Shown: piece by piece, positions 17,341 through 25,658 of the stretch
Numbering within the stretch: the first letter of the stretch is position 1
Layout: each line of letters opens with the position of its first letter
Origin: Croceivirga thetidis
GTDB taxonomy: Bacteria; Bacteroidota; Bacteroidia; Flavobacteriales; Flavobacteriaceae
Reading direction: 5' to 3'
Length of the DNA stretch: 64,000 nucleotides
NCBI RefSeq assembly: GCF_012272815.1
Contig: NZ_JAAWWL010000001.1
Span: 1,613,146-1,677,145 of the forward strand
The notes under the pieces: model-generated
What the model was told of the DNA's origin: nothing
Databases searched by the model: none
Seen by the model: only the letters and a program-made list of their open reading frames with translations
Program-made: the position numbers and the translations under genes

Positions 17341-18671
17341 TGCGTAAAAAAATGAAAACAGTATATAAATTAACATTAGGGTTGTTGCTTTTGCTTACGG
17401 CATGTGACAATGATCTAGATCAAGTTCCACCGAATATTGCGAGTGCTGATTCATTGGAAGACTTCACGGGAGTTCTAAATGCTGCCTATTTCTATCAAAT
17501 AGGCACAGTTACACCAATGGCTGTGATGGGCGATTTTAGGGCAGATAATGCTTTTATGTTTGAAGCACCATTTACCGAATTTGATGAGTATGATGCGGAT
17601 TTGCCTGTTATGGAAGATCAATTTTTCGGACCCTTCTATACCGCTGCATATAGATGTATTTTAAGTACCAATAATGTCATTGAAAATGCAACAGATGGCA
17701 CCCAAATAGGTGAAGCTAAGTTTTTAAGAGCTTTGTCTTACTTTAAACTGGTACAGGTTTTTGGAGATGTTACCGTAAACTTATCAGCAGCACCTCCAGT
17801 TGATGATACTTCTATTTTAGTCAGACTAGCTGCGACTGAAGTATATAACAGTGTTATTGTCCCAGATTTACAAGATGCCGTTGCGTCCTTAGACAATTCT
17901 GGTCTAGGTAGTGGCAGGGCAACTCAAATAGCTGCTCAGGCGCTTTTGGGTAAGGTTTACATGCACCAAGGTAATTTCAGTAGCGCCGAGGCACAGTTGG
18001 CAAGTGTAGTAAATGGTGCTACCGCTGCAGGTGTTGAGCTACAAGCGGATTTCGCTACCATCTTTGGAGTAGATAACGACTTGAATCCTGAAATAATCTT
18101 TGCAACCCAAATTTCCAGTTCAATCGTTGATGAATATGGATTCTCAGAATTTTGGTCGTGGTCTGGTGGTTTAGACACAAAATCTTTGGAGCCATTGGAT
18201 TTGGATTTGATTGCTGCCTTTGATGCCAGTGAAGCAGGTGGCGAAACAGATTTAAGAAGGGTTGTAACCATCGATGAAACTTTGTTGGCTTCACCAAAGT
18301 TTCCTCAAACTGGTGGGCCTGACCATGACTGGATTGAATTGCGCTTAGGTGATATGATTCTGTTGTATGCCGAAGCCTTAAATGAAAATGGAAATACAAC
18401 GGGAGCATTGACCGAACTCAATAAAATAAGAACTAGAGCTGGATTGTCAAATTCAACTGCAGCAAGCCAGGCTGAGGTTAGGCAGGCAATACAAGATGAA
18501 AGAAGATTGGAATTGGCTTTTGAAGGACAACGATGGTTTGATTTGGTTCGAACGGGCACAGTTGATGCTGAGATGGGAGAAGCGGTTAATCCGAATTACT
18601 ATTTGTTCCCAGTTCCAATATCTGAGGTTTTGGCGAGTGGTGGTGTAATAACCCAAAACCCTGGTTATTAA
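17340..18671 (+). CDS. SusD/RagB-type glycan-binding lipoprotein 2
   Basis: The 443-residue lipoprotein has its lipobox LTAC at Cys22. The start at 17340 overlaps the susC2 stop; an ATG four codons later would serve equally well. It shows the SusD helices (AKFLRALSYFKLVQVFGDV), the ALTELNKIRTRAGL block and the closing ERRLELAFEGQRWFDLVRTG, with the final TQNPGY shared with SusD1. It pairs with SusC2. It is shorter than SusD1 by about 40 residues, within the family range. An inverted repeat at 18748-18781 ends the unit. Confidence 0.92.
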   Translation: MRKKMKTVYKLTLGLLLLLTACDNDLDQVPPNIASADSLEDFTGVLNAAYFYQIGTVTPMAVMGDFRADNAFMFEAPFTEFDEYDADLPVMEDQFFGPFYTAAYRCILSTNNVIENATDGTQIGEAKFLRALSYFKLVQVFGDVTVNLSAAPPVDDTSILVRLAATEVYNSVIVPDLQDAVASLDNSGLGSGRATQIAAQALLGKVYMHQGNFSSAEAQLASVVNGATAAGVELQADFATIFGVDNDLNPEIIFATQISSSIVDEYGFSEFWSWSGGLDTKSLEPLDLDLIAAFDASEAGGETDLRRVVTIDETLLASPKFPQTGGPDHDWIELRLGDMILLYAEALNENGNTTGALTELNKIRTRAGLSNSTAASQAEVRQAIQDERRLELAFEGQRWFDLVRTGTVDAEMGEAVNPNYYLFPVPISEVLASGGVITQNPGY

Positions 18672-18747
18672 TTAGTATTAGGGAGTACAAAGATTAAAAC
18701 ATTAATCATTAACAATTGCATTTTGAGTTAGTTTAGTTAGGCATGAA

Positions 18748-18781
18748 GGGCTATTGGTCACTGGTTTTCGGCCAATAGCCC
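18748..18781 (+). terminator. Inverted repeat after susD2, probable terminator
   Basis: GGGCTATTGG (18748-18757) and CCAATAGCCC (18772-18781) form a perfect 10-bp stem with a 14-nt loop between susD2 and the GntR promoter. A U-tract is missing, so the end may be loose. Confidence 0.55.
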
Positions 18782-18836
18782 ATAATGTTCAAAAACTAAA
18801 AATAGAATTGTGAAGTATGCATCTAATTGCTTAATT

Positions 18837-18875
18837 TTAACAAACCAATCTGGTTAACCAATCTGGTTTAAACAA
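18837..18875 (+). promoter_or_regulatory. Autoregulatory operator in front of the GntR gene
   Basis: CTGGTTAACCAA (18850-18861) is flanked in the same 13-bp register by half-matching units at 18837 (ending AACCAA) and 18863 (starting CTGGTTTA). It ends four bases before the ATG at 18879. Binding here would let the regulator control its own synthesis. Confidence 0.62.
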
Positions 18876-18878
18876 AAT

Positions 18879-19580
18879 ATGAAGGTCGAAATTCTTACCA
18901 AATCTGAAAACGGAGATGTCCAAAAAGGAATTATCTCAAGCATTAGGGACTATATAGATTACAAAAATTTGGAGCCTGGAGACAAGCTTCCTTCAGAACG
19001 GATGCTTTCAGAGAAATTTGGAGTAAGTCGAAGTAATCTTCGGGAGACCATACAGAAATTAGAGTTTTTTGGCATACTCAATTCACGACCTCAAAGTGGA
19101 ACCTTTATTGCCAATATTGGTCGGGTGGCAATGAGCGGGATGCTTGATGATATATTGCGATTGGAAGACCCCGATTTTAAGTCATTGGTTGAGACTAGAA
19201 TTTTATTGGAGTTGAAAACAGTTCGTCTGGCATCAACTAGAAGAACCGATGAAGACCTACAAAAAATGGAAGAGGCACTTGATGCCTACAGGGCAAAAGT
19301 GCTTAACGGTGAAGATGCGGTAGAGGAAGATTTGTTGTTCCATTTAGCCATTGCAAAAGCCAGCAAAAATGCCACTATGAATACCTTCATGTTGATAATT
19401 ACGCCTGAAATTATCACCAATTTTGAAAAGTATCATGTTTGTGATTCTAGTCTTTCAATGAAAGGTATACAAGAACATCAAGCCATTTTTGAGGCCATCA
19501 AGGATAAGGACCCAAAAAGGGCCAAAGAAAAAATGAAAGAACATTTTAGCGTATTGTACCAGTATTGTTACAATACCTAG
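18879..19580 (+). CDS. FadR-type GntR family regulator of the alginate locus
   Basis: The 233-residue product has an N-terminal winged helix (about residues 10-80, with EPGDKLPSERMLSEKFGVSRSNLRETIQKLE) and an all-helical FCD ligand domain (about 95-225) of the FadR subfamily. Such regulators often bind sugar acids. Here DEH, KDG or a related intermediate is the likely effector, which is inference. The operator type TTGGTnnACCAA fits the family and occurs at the promoters of the PL7/RraA pair, susC1, susC2 and this gene. A hairpin (19590-19617) follows the stop, so it is probably transcribed alone. Confidence 0.88.
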   Translation: MKVEILTKSENGDVQKGIISSIRDYIDYKNLEPGDKLPSERMLSEKFGVSRSNLRETIQKLEFFGILNSRPQSGTFIANIGRVAMSGMLDDILRLEDPDFKSLVETRILLELKTVRLASTRRTDEDLQKMEEALDAYRAKVLNGEDAVEEDLLFHLAIAKASKNATMNTFMLIITPEIITNFEKYHVCDSSLSMKGIQEHQAIFEAIKDKDPKRAKEKMKEHFSVLYQYCYNT

Positions 19581-19589
19581 AACAATGAC

Positions 19590-19617
19590 AAAGACAAAAT
19601 TGCACGCTTTTGTCTTT
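19590..19617 (+). terminator. Terminator after the GntR gene
   Basis: AAAGACAAAA (19590-19599) and TTTTGTCTTT (19608-19617) form a 10-bp stem with the loop TTGCACGC. It is low in GC but perfect and sits 10 bp after the stop codon. Confidence 0.5.
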
Positions 19618-19731
19618 AAACTAAATGAATATTGGAGGGAAGTAGCACTTACCAAATCTGAGGTTTCAAACCACTTTTTTAAGAGCTATTACTTATGTCT
19701 TGATTGACGATTTGTCTTCTAATCAAGTTAG

Positions 19732-19749
19732 AAATCGTTTTTCATTAAC
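19732..19749 (+). promoter_or_regulatory. 18-nt element shared with the susC promoters
   Basis: AAATCGTTTTTCATTAAC here is identical to 4846-4863 at susC1. It lies 17 bp before the transporter start. No TATATTTG box and no full operator follow it, because the start codon occupies that place. It may be a binding site or a leftover of a copied promoter. An imperfect GGTTTCAAACC palindrome at about 19662-19672 is the only operator-like sequence upstream. Confidence 0.4.
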
Positions 19750-19766
19750 CGAATACAACCGTTGAA

Positions 19767-21068
19767 ATGAAATTAAAAGGTTTAAGGTGGTGGGTAGTTG
19801 GATTGGTCGCTTTGGCTGCTGTCATAAATTATATTGATAGACAGGCGTTTGGAGCATTATGGCCGGACATTGCCAAAGACTTGTTTCCAGAAATGGATTC
19901 AGATGGGCATAAAGCTATCTATGGTACGATATCCACGGTATTTATACTGTCCTATGCCGCAGGTCAAGGAATATTCGGTAAAATTTTCGACTGGATAGGA
20001 ACGAGAATGGGTTTTGCCCTCTCAATTGCAGTTTGGTCGTTTGCTACTGTGTTGCACGCTATTGCCCAAGGCGTACTGAGTTTCTCAATTTTTAGATCCT
20101 TACTCGGATTGGCAGAAGCTGGAAATTGGCCAGGTGCGGCAAAAGCAAACGCAGAATGGTTTCCGACCAAAGAACGGGCCTTTGCACAGGGCATTTTCAA
20201 TTCGGGTGCCGCTGTTGGAGGAATAGTTGCGTATCCCATAATTGGGCTACTAGCCGCTGTTCTATCTTGGAAAGCAATTTTCGTAGTGGTAGGGATATTA
20301 GGTTTTTTGTGGCTTCTACCATGGCTTTTTGTCGTTAAGACAACACCGCAATCACATCCTTGGCTTACCGATTCAGAAAGGGATTATATCCTTAAAGGAC
20401 AACAAAATCAGGATTTGGACAACGATGGAAATTATGATGAGGGTTATAATCCGAGTACTGCTAAACTTCTTGGCCACAAAGAAAGTTGGGGGGTTATAAT
20501 TGCTTCTGCTGCAATAGACCCAATTTGGTGGCTCTTTATTGTATGGATACCTATTTACTTATCTGAAGTATTTGGAATGAACGTCAAGGAAATAGCCTTC
20601 TCTGCATGGCTACCTTATGTCGGTGCGATGATAGGGGCTTGGGCAGGAGGTCTTATTGCTCAAAATCGCCTGTCTGCAGGATGGTCTGTGAATAGGACTA
20701 GAAAAATGGTAATTACCCTTGGGTGTTTGATTATGATTCCTTGCTTTTTCCTGTTAAAAGCACCTGGTACTGCTTTTAATGCGGTTGTTATAATGGCTGT
20801 TTTATTGTTTGGCTTTCAGGTGGCCATCGGTAATATTCAAACAATACCAAGTGATCTCTTTAGCGGTAAAATTGTGGGAACCCTGTCAGGCTTTGCGGGT
20901 ATGGCGGCCAAACTTGGTGCCGCAGGGTTGACCATTCTGGTAACTTTTATAACAACGGGTGGTAATTATACACCAGCATTTTTAATAGGCGTGGCCCTGG
21001 CATTAATTGCGCTTTCCGCAATTTGGCTTTTGTGCCCAAAAATTGAACCATTAAAACAAAAAGACTAA
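19767..21068 (+). CDS. MFS hexuronate-type transporter (ExuT/ACS family)
   Basis: The 433-residue product has 12 predicted membrane helices and belongs to the anion:cation symporter branch of the major facilitator superfamily, which includes ExuT and GudP. VINYIDRQAFGALWPDI in helix 1 and GLAEAGNWPGAAKANAEWF in helix 4 are typical. It most likely carries unsaturated uronate, DEH or short oligouronates from periplasm to cytoplasm. The catabolic genes follow closely (gap 20 bp to the first SDR), so it heads the operon 19767-25655. Confidence 0.85.
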   Translation: MKLKGLRWWVVGLVALAAVINYIDRQAFGALWPDIAKDLFPEMDSDGHKAIYGTISTVFILSYAAGQGIFGKIFDWIGTRMGFALSIAVWSFATVLHAIAQGVLSFSIFRSLLGLAEAGNWPGAAKANAEWFPTKERAFAQGIFNSGAAVGGIVAYPIIGLLAAVLSWKAIFVVVGILGFLWLLPWLFVVKTTPQSHPWLTDSERDYILKGQQNQDLDNDGNYDEGYNPSTAKLLGHKESWGVIIASAAIDPIWWLFIVWIPIYLSEVFGMNVKEIAFSAWLPYVGAMIGAWAGGLIAQNRLSAGWSVNRTRKMVITLGCLIMIPCFFLLKAPGTAFNAVVIMAVLLFGFQVAIGNIQTIPSDLFSGKIVGTLSGFAGMAAKLGAAGLTILVTFITTGGNYTPAFLIGVALALIALSAIWLLCPKIEPLKQKD

Positions 21069-21088
21069 AAATTAATCAAGAATAAATA

Positions 21089-21853
21089 ATGAGTGATAAT
21101 AAAGGAAAAATAGCTCTTGTGACCGGCGCTACCGGTGGTATTGGTTATCAAGTCGCGAAGCGACTAGGTAAGGATGGCTATAGTGTTGTATTGAATGGGA
21201 TTGAAGACCAACAAGGTGCTGAAAAAGTTGAAAAATTAAGTTCTGAGGGCATATCAGCAGAATATTTTGGGTTCGATGTCACGAACGAAGATGCCGTTAA
21301 CCAAAATATCAAGTCGATTGGCGATAAATATGGCAAAATAGATGCGTTGATTAACAACGCTGGAGGGTTAGGCGGAAGATCTCGATTCGAAGAAATGACT
21401 ACTGATTTTTATCGCAAGGTCATGGCATTGAATCTAGATTCCACGTTTTTCTGTTCAAGGGCGGCCATACCGTATTTGAAAAAAGCGGAATCTCCTTCAA
21501 TTATAAACTACACCTCAATAGCGGGTTGGAATGCTGGGGGTCCGGGTGCCGGTATTTATGGAACTTCCAAGGCGGCCGTACATGCCATTACAAGGGCCTT
21601 GGCCAAAGATTTGGCTGAGTATGGTATTCGAGTTAATGCTGTATCGCCGGGTACAATTGATACGCCATTTCATGCACAGATCAAGGCCACGAAACCAGAG
21701 GTTTTTCAATCATGGAAGAATAATATCCTATTAGGAAGGCTAGGTCAACCTGAGGATGTTGCGTCGGTGATATCTTTTTTGGTAGGTGACGGTGCGAAGT
21801 TCATGACCGCCGAAACAATTCAAGTTGGTGGTGGCCAAGGATTAGGTATTTAA
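21089..21853 (+). CDS. SDR family oxidoreductase 1 (candidate DEH reductase)
   Basis: The 254-residue classical short-chain dehydrogenase has the cofactor loop TGATGGIG near residue 14, NNAGG near 90 and the catalytic pair Y157/K161 in YGTSK, with the typical SPGTIDTPF. In alginate degraders an SDR reduces DEH to 2-keto-3-deoxygluconate. Two SDR genes lie together here (16 bp apart) and I cannot tell from sequence which one is the main DEH reductase. The position after TGATGGIGYQVAKRL lacks the clear basic residue expected of strong NADPH preference, so the cofactor is open. Confidence 0.8.
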   Translation: MSDNKGKIALVTGATGGIGYQVAKRLGKDGYSVVLNGIEDQQGAEKVEKLSSEGISAEYFGFDVTNEDAVNQNIKSIGDKYGKIDALINNAGGLGGRSRFEEMTTDFYRKVMALNLDSTFFCSRAAIPYLKKAESPSIINYTSIAGWNAGGPGAGIYGTSKAAVHAITRALAKDLAEYGIRVNAVSPGTIDTPFHAQIKATKPEVFQSWKNNILLGRLGQPEDVASVISFLVGDGAKFMTAETIQVGGGQGLGI

Positions 21854-21869
21854 TTAAAGAATTATCGAA

Positions 21870-22625
21870 ATGGGAAATCTTGATGGGAAAGTAGCAGTTG
21901 TCACCGGAGGTTCTAGAGATATTGGACGCGCTATTGCAATCAAATTAGCGAATGGGGGTGCCGCAGTAGTTGTAAATTATTACAATTCTGAAGATGGTGC
22001 GAAAGCTACGGTGCAAGAAATAAAATCTTTCGGCGGCAGTGCAATTGCAATAAAAGCAGATGTTTCAAATCTCGATGACGTAAAAACCCTAAAAGAAAAA
22101 ACCATTGAAGCCTATGGTAATAAAATCGATATTTTGGTAAATAATGCTGGAGGTCTTTTTGCAAGAAGAACATTGCAGGAATTTGATGCTGACTTTTATG
22201 AGAAAGTCTTAAGTGTTAATTTTAAGTCCGTGGTCTTTGTTACACAAGCATTTGAGCCATTGATGCAGAAAGGTGCGTCTATAATTAATATTTCGTCCCA
22301 AGCTGCTAGAGACGGCGGCGGTGGTGGTTCTGCGCTTTATGCTTCATCGAAGGGTGCTGTTACAACTTTTTCAAGGGCTATGGCGAAAGAATTAGGACCA
22401 AAAGGCATCAGGGTGAACGCAGTGTGTCCAGGTTTAATAGGCACAAAATTTCACGATGATTTCACTAAAGACGAGATACGCCAAAAGGTGGCTTCAGTTA
22501 CACCTTTAAGACGTGAAGGTGCTGCCGAAGAAGTTGCTGATTTGGTAGCGTATCTTGCATCAAATGAGGCTTCATTCATTGCAGGCAACAATATTGATAT
22601 AAATGGAGGGTTAGCTTTTAGCTAA
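21870..22625 (+). CDS. SDR family oxidoreductase 2 (candidate DEH reductase)
   Basis: The 251-residue SDR has TGGSRDIGRAIA near residue 13, where the Arg after Ser suggests NADPH use, NNAGG near 90 and Y157/K161 in YASSK. It differs from the first SDR across the length, so this is not a fresh duplication. The Arg in the cofactor loop and the NYYNSE segment resemble known NADPH-dependent DEH reductases of flavobacteria, which makes it my preferred DEH reductase. The neighbour could reduce another uronate intermediate or use NADH. The kinase gene follows after 35 bp. Confidence 0.8.
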   Translation: MGNLDGKVAVVTGGSRDIGRAIAIKLANGGAAVVVNYYNSEDGAKATVQEIKSFGGSAIAIKADVSNLDDVKTLKEKTIEAYGNKIDILVNNAGGLFARRTLQEFDADFYEKVLSVNFKSVVFVTQAFEPLMQKGASIINISSQAARDGGGGGSALYASSKGAVTTFSRAMAKELGPKGIRVNAVCPGLIGTKFHDDFTKDEIRQKVASVTPLRREGAAEEVADLVAYLASNEASFIAGNNIDINGGLAFS

Positions 22626-22660
22626 TTAATATTCAACGATAAACAACAATCAGAAAATAA

Positions 22661-23707
22661 ATGAAAAAAGTAGTCACTTTCGGAGAGATAATGCTCCGAT
22701 TGGCACCACAAGGATTTTTGCGTTTTTCTCAAGCGAATAGCTTTGATGTGATCTATGGTGGAGGGGAATCCAACGTTGCTGTTTCATTGGCAAATTATGG
22801 AGTTCCGGTCGATTTTGTGACCCGTCTACCCAAAAATGATATTGGGCAATGTGCCCTTATGGAAATGCGTAAACGGGGCGTAGGAACTGATAAAATTATT
22901 TACGGAGGGGATAGATTAGGGATTTACTTTTTGGAAACCGGAGCGGTCTCAAGAGGGAGTAAAGTTGTCTATGATCGGGCACATTCGGCCATGGCCGAAA
23001 TTGAGGCTGGAATGGTCGATTGGAAATCTGTCTTTACGAATGTAGAATGGTTTCATTGGACCGGAATTACGCCAGCAATCTCTCAAGGAGCCGCAGATGC
23101 TTGTTTGGAAGCGGTAAAAGTAGCCAGTGAGATGGGTGTGACCATTTCAACGGATTTAAATTACCGTGCTAAACTTTGGAAGTATTGTGATGATGCCAAG
23201 CGTGAAGAAATCATGTCTGATTTAACGGCGTACTGCGACATTGTTTTAGGAAATGAGGAAGATGCTGAGAAACATTTTGGTATTAAACCAGAAGGTCTAG
23301 ATATCACTACCCAGGGTGAACACGTGAAAGCTGAAGCTTTTCTTTCAGTTTGCAAACAGATGATGGAGCGTTTTCCTAGAGCCAAAAAAGTAATCACAAC
23401 ACTTAGAGGTTCTTTATCTGCTTCCCATAATACTTGGGCAGGTGTACTTTATGATGGTAACAAAATGTACAAATCCCCTGAATACCAGATAACCCATATT
23501 GTTGATCGTGTGGGTGGTGGAGATAGCTTTATGGGAGGATTGATATATGGGCTTTTAAAATATCCTACTGACGATCAAAATGCTTTAAATTTCGCCGTGG
23601 CCGCCTCGTGTTTAAAACATACCATCAAAGGCGATGCTAATTTAGCAACGGTCGCCGAAGTCGAGAAATTAATGAGTGGTGATGCCTCGGGTCGTGTAGC
23701 ACGTTAA
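22661..23707 (+). CDS. kdgK: 2-keto-3-deoxygluconate kinase
   Basis: The 348-residue PfkB/ribokinase-family enzyme has GEIMLRL at the N-terminus, GGGESNVAVSLANYG (substrate region, about 33-47) and RVGGGDSFMGG with catalytic base D288. It phosphorylates KDG to KDPG with ATP in the cytoplasm. It lies between the reductases and the KDPG aldolase with gaps of 35 and 9 bp, which fixes the pathway role. The length is within the usual range for the Bacteroidota KdgK group. Confidence 0.93.
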   Translation: MKKVVTFGEIMLRLAPQGFLRFSQANSFDVIYGGGESNVAVSLANYGVPVDFVTRLPKNDIGQCALMEMRKRGVGTDKIIYGGDRLGIYFLETGAVSRGSKVVYDRAHSAMAEIEAGMVDWKSVFTNVEWFHWTGITPAISQGAADACLEAVKVASEMGVTISTDLNYRAKLWKYCDDAKREEIMSDLTAYCDIVLGNEEDAEKHFGIKPEGLDITTQGEHVKAEAFLSVCKQMMERFPRAKKVITTLRGSLSASHNTWAGVLYDGNKMYKSPEYQITHIVDRVGGGDSFMGGLIYGLLKYPTDDQNALNFAVAASCLKHTIKGDANLATVAEVEKLMSGDASGRVAR

Positions 23708-23716
23708 TTCAAGAAA

Positions 23717-24385
23717 ATGAGCGAACTTAATCAAGAGCAAATAATCGTTAAAATGGGTCAGGGAGGTCTAATCCCTGTTTTCAATCACACTGATTATGAT
23801 ATTGCAAGGCAAGTTTTGGATGCTTGCTATCAAGGAGGTATACGGGTATTTGAATTCACCAATCGAGGCGATAATGCACTGGAGGTTTTTGGGAAATTGG
23901 TTGCTCACGCAGAGCAGTACCCCGATTTGTTATTGGGCATTGGAACCATATTTTCAGCTGAAGATGCTCAAAAGTTTCATCAAGTAGGCGCACAATTTAT
24001 CGTATCGCCTGCAATGATTCCTGATTTAGCGGAATTCTGTAAGGGCCAAAATATTCTTTGGATTCCAGGCTGTGGAACGGTTTCTGAAATTTATCAGGCA
24101 ACACAGTTGGGGGCAAAAGTAATCAAAGCCTTTCCTGGGAATGTCCTGGGACCTGGGTTCGTGAAATCCGTAAAAGCCGTATTTCCTAACGTACCAATCA
24201 TGCCAACAGGTGGGGTTGCGCCAACGAAAGAGAACCTAAAAACTTGGTTTGACGCTGGTGTTACCTGTGTTGGTATGGGTTCTAAATTGATTACCAAAAG
24301 TATACTTCAAGAGCGCGATTTTGATGGTCTTAGGCACTTGGTTGCTAATGCTTTGGCAACTATAGAAGAAGTTAAGCCAAACTGA
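23717..24385 (+). CDS. eda: KDPG aldolase (2-dehydro-3-deoxyphosphogluconate aldolase)
   Basis: The 222-residue class I aldolase has the Schiff-base lysine K137 in GAKVIKAFPGN, the glycine-rich LLGIGTIF and the phosphate-binding IMPTGGVAPT. It cleaves KDPG to pyruvate and glyceraldehyde-3-phosphate. The family may also act on 4-hydroxy-2-oxoglutarate. The gene follows kdgK by 9 bp and precedes the Nramp-fold gene by 4 bp, so all are translated from one message. Confidence 0.93.
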   Translation: MSELNQEQIIVKMGQGGLIPVFNHTDYDIARQVLDACYQGGIRVFEFTNRGDNALEVFGKLVAHAEQYPDLLLGIGTIFSAEDAQKFHQVGAQFIVSPAMIPDLAEFCKGQNILWIPGCGTVSEIYQATQLGAKVIKAFPGNVLGPGFVKSVKAVFPNVPIMPTGGVAPTKENLKTWFDAGVTCVGMGSKLITKSILQERDFDGLRHLVANALATIEEVKPN

Positions 24386-24389
24386 TTTT

Positions 24390-25655
24390 ATGCCAAGCGG
24401 ACCAAGTTTTCTGAAGAAATTTACTTCCTTGATATTAAGCTTTGGTCCAGGAATTTTTGCGATAGGTTATACCATAGGAACTGGTAGTGTAACTTCCATG
24501 ATTGTTGCCGGAAGTACACATGGTATGCAATTACTATGGGTCTTATTGCTCAGCTGTCTATTTTCAGGAATCCTAATTTATGTATACGGTAACTATACCC
24601 TCTTAACTGGCGAAACTGCACTATTTGCTTTCAAGAGACACTTGAAATGGGGCAGGGTTATGGCAATTTTAATAATCATTGGAATAGCCATCGGACAATG
24701 GAATTCCCTGATGGGTATAATGGGTATTTCGTCCAATATCATCTATGAGATTTTTGCCATTTATTTTCCCGGCATTTCTTCTTTTAAATACGAGGCAGTC
24801 ATAACAATTGCTTTAGTTCTAACAGCTGTTTTTTATGCACTTCTTTTGGTGGGTAGATATACTTTCTTTGAAAAGATATTGGTAGTCTTTGTGACCATAA
24901 TGGGGGTATCTTTTCTGATATCGTTGTTTATGGTATATCCATTGCCTGAAGATGTAATAAAAGGGTTAGTTCCTTCAATACCCCAGGTAAAAGGCGGTAG
25001 GATGTTGGTAGCTGCATTCGTTGGTACGACAATGGCAGCGGCCACATTTTTGTCAAGGCCCCTTTTTGTAAAAGGAAAAGGATGGACAATCAATAACTTG
25101 AAAGAACAGAAAAAAGATGCCATTGTAGCCGCGATTCTTGTTTTTGTTATTAGTGGGGCCATAATGGCCGTTGCAACAGGTGCTTTGTTTTATGAAGGTA
25201 AACCAGTAACCCAAGTTTTGGATATGGTTAATACCTTGGAGCCAGTGGCGGGTAAGTTTGCGCTCACCCTGTTCTTTTTCGGCACCCTTAGCGCTGGATT
25301 ATCTTCGATATTTCCAATATTGTTGATTGTGCCCATTCTAATAGCAGATTATCAATCAGGACAACTTGATACCAATTCAAAACAATTTAAGCGTATAACT
25401 GCATTTGCCTGTTTATTTGCGCTGATTGTACCCATTTTCGGGTCTAATCCTGTAGAGATGCAAATTCTCTCCCAAATTTTCAATGTCTTTGTTTTGCCAC
25501 TGGTTATTCTGGGTATTCTCCTGCTAATCAATAAAAAAAGCATAGTGCAGGTGCATAAAACTCATTTTCTTTTGAATATAGGTTTGGGGTTGGCATTACT
25601 ATTTGCATGTATTATTTCGTACAACGGGGTAAAGGCTCTAATCGACTATTTTTAG
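24390..25655 (+). CDS. Nramp-fold membrane protein without the metal-site motifs
   Basis: The 421-residue protein has about 11 hydrophobic segments and aligns with Nramp/MntH transporters in helix 1 (LSFGPGIFAIGYTIGTGS) and the following AG..HG.QLLW stretch. However, the DPGN metal motif of helix 1 reads GTGS (residues 30-33), and the MPH motif of helix 6 reads AAA (near residues 214-217). The residues that bind Mn or Fe in MntH are therefore gone. It sits 4 bp after eda at the end of the operon and meets the VWA gene tail to tail with a 3-bp gap. It may carry another ion or an organic acid. The fold call is fairly safe, the substrate unknown. Confidence 0.75.
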   Translation: MPSGPSFLKKFTSLILSFGPGIFAIGYTIGTGSVTSMIVAGSTHGMQLLWVLLLSCLFSGILIYVYGNYTLLTGETALFAFKRHLKWGRVMAILIIIGIAIGQWNSLMGIMGISSNIIYEIFAIYFPGISSFKYEAVITIALVLTAVFYALLLVGRYTFFEKILVVFVTIMGVSFLISLFMVYPLPEDVIKGLVPSIPQVKGGRMLVAAFVGTTMAAATFLSRPLFVKGKGWTINNLKEQKKDAIVAAILVFVISGAIMAVATGALFYEGKPVTQVLDMVNTLEPVAGKFALTLFFFGTLSAGLSSIFPILLIVPILIADYQSGQLDTNSKQFKRITAFACLFALIVPIFGSNPVEMQILSQIFNVFVLPLVILGILLLINKKSIVQVHKTHFLLNIGLGLALLFACIISYNGVKALIDYF

Positions 25656-25658
25656 AAA

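Noticed and set aside
19564-19578. Near-palindrome GTATTGTTACAATAC at the end of the GntR gene
   Set aside because: It is inside the coding region, short, and followed by a better hairpin that explains termination.
19645-19672. Operator-like TTACCAAA and GGTTTCAAACC before the MFS gene
   Set aside because: They do not fit the TTGGTnnACCAA form or the 13-bp register, so I do not call an operator here.
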